Position numbers and translations under genes: made by a program. 64,000 nucleotides of DNA from assembly GCF_910592395.1 (NCBI RefSeq), contig NC_088322.1, forward strand, positions 1,488,001 through 1,552,000. The letters run 5' to 3'. The stretch comes from Lineus longissimus (taxonomy: Eukaryota > Nemertea > Pilidiophora > Heteronemertea > Lineidae). The notes under the pieces are model-generated. The model saw only the letters and a program-made list of their open reading frames with translations. It searched no databases and was not told the DNA's origin. Each line of letters opens with the position of its first letter. Positions within the stretch are counted from its first letter, which is position 1. Positions 59,601 to 64,000 of this stretch are shown piece by piece.

Positions 59601-60498
59601 CGCAAATTTTCTAGTCATCTATAGTCTGAAGTCACACATTTCCTTGTACATGTTCCATGTGTAAACAGCTCAGGCTGCACCTGTAGTGTTTATTGCACAG
59701 TTTACTGGATTCAAAATGACGGAAAGACCCATGTACGCTAGTCACTACTAGTGTCGATAGCTTGGCTAATCAGCGCTAGTGTCAGTGTGATTCCAACCTT
59801 TAAGCTATCCAAAAGGCAATCATGTCATATGTATTAAAGAACTGCCTTACCAGCATTCTTTTCCACGGTGGGAAAAAAAATATAGATAGTTGCCCAGTTG
59901 CCTTTTTTTGTACTGGAGCCCTCTACGGTCACCCTCATCACTTGTAATGAGTTCGCCAGAGTACCGCAGCAGAAATGTTCCTGATTTTATATCGTGTGTG
60001 GCAGTTATACCTCTACCTGAAAATGTACAATTTTGAAGGAATAGGCCGAATTGTAGTTAGACACTTTCTGATGCCTGTTGTATGGTTGTAAACATATCCC
60101 AAATTTCTTCATGGGGCATTAGGGTAAAGACTGACTTTAGACTTAAAACTTTCAGAAATATGTTTGGTTTGTGCACTTGGATTAAAGATGTTCTTTGTCC
60201 AGAATCACAACCTGTATGACCTGAAATGAATGATGCAAATGAATTTGAAAATGTGCTTCTTCCTATCCATGCACTTGATTGGGGACAACGTTTACATAAC
60301 GTAGTGTTGGCCGTCGTCATGTCACCATGCATTTTACATTACCGTGACACGACATCTTCGAAATGTTTTCCCCAATCAAGTGCATGGATCTATAATCCTA
60401 CCTTTTCTCGGACCAAAAAAATTCATTTGGAGACTACAACAATCCAGCATTTCCTTCTTTTCAAAATCAGCACCATTTTCACCTCGCCTTCCCCTCGT
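42072..60498 (-). CDS. Composite gene model: SET domain + acidic exon array + tyrosine-recombinase-like + SANT
   Basis: Exons in transcript order with phase out: 60498-60402 (1), 60016-59851 (2), 59449-59260 (0), 58835-58802 (1), 56956-56874 or its copy 55138-55056 (0), 54266-54153 (0), 53714-53612 (1), ten 90-nt exons between 52677 and 47891 (all 1/1), and terminal exon 44674-42072 entered in phase 1. Every junction has AG and GT and every phase agrees, which is unlikely by chance over this many exons. The protein would join a SET methyltransferase domain, short helical linkers, up to 300 residues of acidic repeat, zinc-finger-like motifs, a tyrosine-recombinase-like domain and a SANT/Myb domain (about 1,430 residues). 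A start codon and first exon were not found. I infer one gene; two adjacent genes or a mobile element with introns are alternatives. Both the SET subtype and the zinc-finger/recombinase block resemble, from memory, repeated uncharacterised proteins of fish and marine invertebrates. Confidence 0.7.
44675..47659. other. Large intron between exon array and terminal exon, filled with interspersed repeats
   Basis: Contains the GAC-rich repeat at 45650-46765 and a third partial copy at 47040-47300 (CATTGTGCTCACCTGG, GACGGACGACGATGATGCC). No exon was recognised. Confidence 0.6.
45650..46765. mobile_element. Non-autonomous interspersed element with internal repeats and a (GACGGAC)n end
   Basis: It begins GGCCAGGGCCATTGTGCTCACC and ends in CGGACGACGACGACGACG, GCCACGGTATGGGATAA and a hairpin CTCACCTCTGCTAAGAGGTGAG. 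Between are three diverged blocks of about 330 bp, each with TTGACCTCTGTGACCTTGA, CCTGAGATCACCTGAC and AAACGTGCCAT. Elements with such ends are familiar repeats of marine invertebrate genomes. No protein frame. Confidence 0.75.
47660..52880 (-). repeat. Tandem array of ten about 520-bp units, each with a spliceable 90-nt exon
   Basis: Units are spaced 519, 519, 520, 531, 520, 520, 531, 517 and 520 bp. Exons are 47891-47980, 48410-48499, 48929-49018, 49449-49538, 49980-50069, 50500-50589, 51020-51109, 51551-51640, 52068-52157 and 52588-52677. Each has acceptor ATATTTTCAG and donor CATG|GTGAGT, phase 1/1 and exactly 30 codons (VEKQPLEASAGIS, V/A, DDLDI, D/N, GPDEELEDTH). None has a stop. The whole unit, intron included, is almost identical between copies. 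The 531-bp spacers carry an extra ATCGCCCATATT-type piece. Splicing any number of units keeps the frame and only changes the length of the acidic repeat. Confidence 0.92.
53050..53390. mobile_element. Single-block copy of the same interspersed family
   Basis: Shares TTTGACCTCAGTGACCTTGA, CCAGGTGGCCAAAC, TACCAAGTTTCAGTTCA and GAAACGTGCCACCC with the copy at 45650-46765. It ends AAAGGCTCACATGAG. Lies between the exon array and exon 53714-53612. Confidence 0.7.
53612..53714 (-). CDS. 103-nt linker exon preceding the exon array
   Basis: Acceptor TATCTTTTACAG, donor GAGGAAG|GTATAT, phase 0 in and 1 out, coding a Lys/Glu-rich stretch (SHDEETRKSAEILLVKFKKS). Its phase-1 end fits every copy of the 90-nt exon array. 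Confidence 0.7.
54153..54266 (-). CDS. 114-nt linker exon
   Basis: Acceptor TTGTACTTGCAG, donor AACGAG|GTGAGT, phase 0/0. The other two frames are closed. Codes a helical stretch (TLSMIIQQIEATPEFLIGLE, then DVPQLLLTFNE). No domain recognised. Confidence 0.7.
55056..55138 (-). CDS. 83-nt exon, copy 1 of the 1818-bp duplication
   Basis: Acceptor CTTCACTTTCAG, donor GAACAG|GTCAGT, phase 1 in and 0 out, coding RLFLIQLNHDISHAICVSQQ and seven more residues. Because it enters in phase 1 and leaves in phase 0, joining it to its twin at 56956-56874 breaks the frame, so only one copy can be used per transcript. Confidence 0.7.
56874..56956 (-). CDS. 83-nt exon, copy 2 of the 1818-bp duplication
   Basis: Identical to 55056-55138, including the splice sites. 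It lies upstream in transcript order. Confidence 0.7.
57599..58552. mobile_element. Foldback/MITE-like element with CAGTTCGGCAAAAGTG ends
   Basis: The left end CAGTTCGGCAAAAGTGATTA (57599) and the right end, read in reverse, CAGTTCGGCAAAAGTGCTTA (58552) are inverted copies. A second inverted pair lies inside (CAGTCAGCCGGCCAC at 57936 and its inverse at 58481-58495; TTCTCTGACCACT also inverted). The border of the 1818-bp duplication (57897) falls inside, so the left end is also present once more at 55781. Confidence 0.7.
58802..58835 (-). CDS. 34-nt linker exon
   Basis: Acceptor TTTTAATTTCAG, donor TTCCT|GTAAGT, phase 0 in and 1 out, coding EPGKTIDDVDS. It bridges the SET exon (phase 0) to the duplicated exon (phase 1). 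Confidence 0.65.
59260..60498 (-). CDS. SET-domain exons (KMT5A/set8-like lysine methyltransferase)
   Basis: Three exons (60498-60402, 60016-59851, 59449-59260) code a nearly complete SET domain, which transfers methyl groups from S-adenosylmethionine to lysine. Motifs in order: GRGITATHDIKSGTFLLRYS (SAM-binding RGxxA and the YxGE strand), LGNYLYFFSHRGKE, CCIDAT, RLVNDAKGRERN (the NHS-type motif, here ND), PHLCLYSTKEI, and GDEVAYDYG with the catalytic-site Tyr. It ends LEWRK before a GTATGT donor. Short spacing without pre-SET cysteines fits the KMT5A/set8 group. The sequence before GRG (GADFEKKEMLDC) lies on the first exon. Function is inferred; histone H4K20 would be the family's classic substrate. 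Confidence 0.85.
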
Positions 60499-62282
60499 CT
60501 GTATTAAGAAAAGAAAGTTCAGAATAAGTATTTATTGATAATCGAAATATGGGAAACTGAATCATAGGGCAGGTTGAAATTAGAGGTGGACAGAAAACAG
60601 AGCATAGGTGAAGCTCCCGATGTGCGCCGCCCAACCGGGGTCAGGTGGCCCTCCCCAGACATGCCAGAAATATTTGAATTTGAGAAGGCTCTATATGCGA
60701 TTTCCAAGCATCTGAGAGTGAGACCCAATTTCTATGTTGTTTTATCTGGAAAAAAGCAAATACGGCAGCCTGCTGCGTTGTTAAAGTGAAAGCGGTGCGT
60801 GCTGGGACTGGGAGACCAAATACTTCATCGATGATACGCAGCGTATCGGGTAAATAGCCCGTAGATAATTTATGCGGAGTGATCGTTGCGCCACCAAACA
60901 ATTTCCTGCCGCGGTCAAATATAGAACTACAAGTACTGTAGCCGTGGTAGCACCACAGGCAAGATATAGGCAATGCCGCCACCCTGACCCCAGGGGCCGC
61001 CATCCCAAGGAGGGGGCTTTTTGGGGCCACCACCCCCAACATTTTTTTTTTTTTTTTTTACTCATTTTTGGTAATTGAGGTGGCCGCACAAAATTTAGTT
61101 CCAAACACAACCAATGAGGGATGTTGGCCTTGTCCTGAATCTTTTATTCTTACCATTTCGAGTACATGCCACAGCAATAACTTATTGTTGATGCAACAGT
61201 AATAGGATTGACATCCCAGTGTCAATGAGCCAATCAACAGCCAGAAGAAAGTCATCAGTATCAAAAAAACAAATGCAGTTTAATCCGTGGTATTCCAAAT
61301 CGGTGAAGTCATATTCTTTATCTGAGAAACGTTGGTAGCTTGCAATGTACTCTTCTGGTTCAAGAAATAAAATCAGCATGGTTCTAACTTCTACACTGGT
61401 CGTTCGGGCGTGGCCAGGCATAGCTGAACACTACATCATATGACCTTGTATGCTAAATCACATGCATGCTCCGCGCATTGTGTGACATCCATATGACCAT
61501 GCATCACTCGCGGGAGAATGAGAAGGTGTGGGCAAAGGGCTTGGATACGGGAGAGGCCTACATATAAAAGTGGGCCGTCCGAAATTATGGGGTTAGCCGA
61601 AAGTTTGACGTCTGTAAGCGGTATTCATAGATCTGTAGTGAGTTGACCCTACAATAACTGACTGAGCATTGAGACAGCAGCCGGCCTCGCCCTCGCCCGG
61701 CCTCGGCCATGTCGGCTCGTTTTTTTGACACATTATTGAAAAAGGTGCATTAGGCCTAGGCTAAGGCCCTACTTTTCGATTAAAAAACATTATGAACATA
61801 CCGCAGAGGATTTGATTGTTATCATCGTCAGGCCTATGGCACATATTAAACAGATGGCTATATAAACAATCAGGAGCATAACCAAAACTTACCTTCATGC
61901 TGCTTCGTACTTCCATATTAATTGGATGCATGCATCGTGTTCGAGTGGGAGAGTCGCGGGGATCGTCTCATTATCTTGCCAGGTAAAAGCTAAATGGAGG
62001 GGGCCGTCTCAAACAGTCAAGCGTGTTTTGATGCAAAAAACGAAGTGACTTCATCTGGTTATGGAGCTAGCTCATTGTAGCTCCACTGTAGGTCCATTGT
62101 CTATTATAGAGGGAATTCGCGATTTGGGAAGTCAGCTATATACTTCCATGGGCTATGGGCAATGGGTCTTTTTACTGGGTCTATAAACCTATACTTATAG
62201 GCTTAATAGTAGGCTATACAAAGTCTATAATTCGGGAAGGAAGAAGTGAAGTTGTTTTTGTTTATTGCTGACTGACTTCACC
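60499..62282. other. Presumed 5' region of the SET gene
   Basis: No first exon with a clear start was identified. A minus frame 61421-61182 (79 codons, MPGHARTTSVEVRTMLILFL...) ends in TAA and has no recognised domain. A minus frame with SLSDAWKSHIEPSQIQIFL follows an acceptor-like TTTTTTCCAG near 60755 but has no clear donor. A T run of about 18 lies near 61043-61060. Confidence 0.4.
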
Positions 62283-63650
62283 AACCAACATTGTGGAGGC
62301 ATGGGATGGTCATAACCACCATTGTCGGCGAGAAGGAGACGACATAGGGACTGCCAATATGGCTTGTTCGTATCAGACAAAGTCACAACCACCATTGGGT
62401 GATAGGAGGAGACGATACAGGGACGGTCAAGACCTGATCGTATCAGGTATAGTCACAACCAACATTGTGGAGGCATGGGATGGTCATAACCACCATTGTC
62501 GGTGAGAAGGAGACGACATAGGGACTGTCAATAGGACCTAGGCATATAGTCACAACCACCATTGTCAGTGAGGAGGAGACGACACAGGGACTGTAAATAT
62601 GACCTGATCGTATCAGGTATAGTCACAACCAACATTGTGGAGGCATGGGATGGTCATAACCACCATTGTCGGTGAGAAGGAGACGACACAGGGACTGTCA
62701 ACAGGACCTAGGCATAGTCACAACCAACATTGTCGGTGAGAAGGAGACGACGTAGGGACTGCCAATATGGCCTGATCGTATCAGACAAAGTCACAACCAC
62801 CATTGTGGGTGATCAGGAGGAGACAATACAGGGACGGTCAAGACCTGATCCGTATCAGGTATAGTCACAACCAACATTGTGGGTGAGGAGGAGACGACAC
62901 AGGGCCTGGTCACAACCAACTGTCAATAGGACCTAGGCATAGTCACAACCAACATTGTCGGTGAGAAAGAGACGACACAGGGACTGTCAACAGTACCTAG
63001 GCATAGTCACAACCAACATTGTTGGTGAGGAGAAGACGACACAGGGACTGTCAATATGACCTGATCGTATCAGGTATAGTCACAACCAACATTGTGGAAT
63101 CATGGGATGGTCATAACCACTAGTGTCGGTGAGAAGGAGACGACACAGGGACTGTCAATAGGACCTAGACATAGTCACAACCAACATTGTCGGTGAGAAG
63201 GAGACGACACAGGGACTGTCAATAGGACCTAGACATAGTCACAACCAACATTGTCGGCGAGAAGGAGACGACATAGGGACTGCCAATATGGCCTGATCGT
63301 ATCAGACAAAGTCACAACCACCATTTTGGGTGATCAGGAGGAGACAATACAGGGACGGTCAAGACCTGGTCGTATCAGGTATAGTCACAACCAACATTGT
63401 GGGTGAGGAGGAGACGACACAGGGACTGTCAATAGGACCTAGACATAGTCACAACCAACATTGTCGGCGAGAAGGAGACGACATAGGGACTGCCAATATG
63501 GCCTGATCGTATCAGACAAAGTCACAACCACCATTGTGGGTGATCAGGAGGAGACAATACAGGGACGGTCAAGACCTGATCGTATCAGGTATAGTCACAA
63601 CCAACATTGTGGGTGAGGAGGAGACGACACAGGGCCTAATCACAACCAAC
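62283..63650. repeat. Degenerate tandem satellite of about 60-75-bp units
   Basis: Around twenty units start AGTCACAACCA(A/C)CATTGT, continue GAGACGAC..CAGGGACTG or GACAATACAGGGACGG, and end either in ACCTAGGCAT or in CTGATCGTATCAGGTAT. The two endings alternate in blocks, giving a higher-order pattern: for example the segments around 62740-62930 and 63460-63640 match over about 180 bp. Confidence 0.9.
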
Positions 63651-64000
63651 ATCGTTGGATTTTAATACAAAGACGACTTCCTTGTCAGTGTACCACTCAA
63701 AACACTGACAACTGAAAATGAAGACAGGATCGATCGAGGGTTAAAGCCAATGGCCGCGTGCATGTGCCCGGACCCAAACTAACAAGACGGGTACTAGGGC
63801 CTAGCCTCTACATCTAGGCCAACACTAGCACCCACAGCAACACTAATACATAAATTGCTGCTTTGGGGCACTATGTTGCCATTTTCGGCCAATATTTGCA
63901 TGAAAAACAAAATTTGTCGGGATCGCTGGGCGAGGGGGGGGGGGCATAGTGCTGAGCCCTGTCCCCTCTCACTAGCTGTGCCCCTGAAACCGGTATCTCG
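63651..64000. other. Right edge, nothing recognised
   Basis: Non-coding sequence with a G run at 63936-63945 (GAGGGGGGGGGGCAT). Confidence 0.5.

Noticed and set aside
60057-60332. 91-codon minus frame with a GHTGCDSGQRTSL phrase, slightly like a transposon-protein motif
   Set aside because: Similarity is too weak and it lies in the intron between two SET exons without splice support.
61182-61421. 79-codon minus frame as first exon of the SET gene
   Set aside because: It ends in TAA without a usable donor in the right phase and has no similarity I recognise.

Overview
This is a eukaryotic nuclear window. Genes are split by GT-AG introns, coding density is low, and most of the sequence is transposon remains, hairpins, satellites and homopolymer runs. 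There are no prokaryotic operons. A collagen XV/XVIII-like (multiplexin) fragment, BEN, bromodomain and SET proteins, Gypsy/Ginger/LINE elements and a GAC-rich interspersed repeat family suggest an invertebrate animal, most likely marine (lophotrochozoan or invertebrate deuterostome). I cannot name the species. All splice models were made by eye from open frames, splice consensus and phase matching; there is no RNA support.

Left part (1-18 kb): a three-exon DDE transposase (about 997-4088) is interrupted by a 1.27-kb solo-LTR-like insertion. A 171-bp-arm palindrome (4716-5116) and a Mutator-type MITE with a 9-bp target duplication (5914-6765) follow. Next come two minus-strand host-type genes: a small bromodomain gene (7242-9434) and a BEN-domain gene (11461-16553). 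The BEN gene is split by a long-inverted-repeat transposon and seems to carry a frameshift. A 120-bp satellite lies at 17168-17760.

Middle part (18-42 kb): a minus-strand multiplexin fragment (18546-30120) has a TSPN/laminin-G end, acidic exons with glycosaminoglycan-type Ser-Gly motifs and two collagenous exons. One collagenous exon has an in-frame TGA, and no further collagen or endostatin exon is seen before the next gene. Its introns hold a 3.75-kb 23-bp minisatellite and two smaller arrays. Then come a Gypsy integrase fragment, a cluster of GCTCTTT hairpins, a Ginger-like integrase plus OTU-protease element and a truncated LINE.

Right part (42-64 kb): the most unusual locus. Minus-strand exons with matching phases link a SET methyltransferase domain (60.5-59.2 kb), short linker exons (one inside a seemingly perfect 1818-bp tandem duplication), ten tandem copies of a 90-nt acidic exon (52.7-47.9 kb) and a 2.6-kb terminal exon (42072-44674) encoding an acidic region, two zinc-finger-like motifs, a tyrosine-recombinase-like domain and a SANT/Myb-like domain. 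If transcribed as one unit, this is a SET / acidic-repeat / recombinase / SANT protein of about 1,430 residues whose acidic spacer can change in steps of 30 residues without losing frame. A degenerate satellite (62283-63650) lies upstream.
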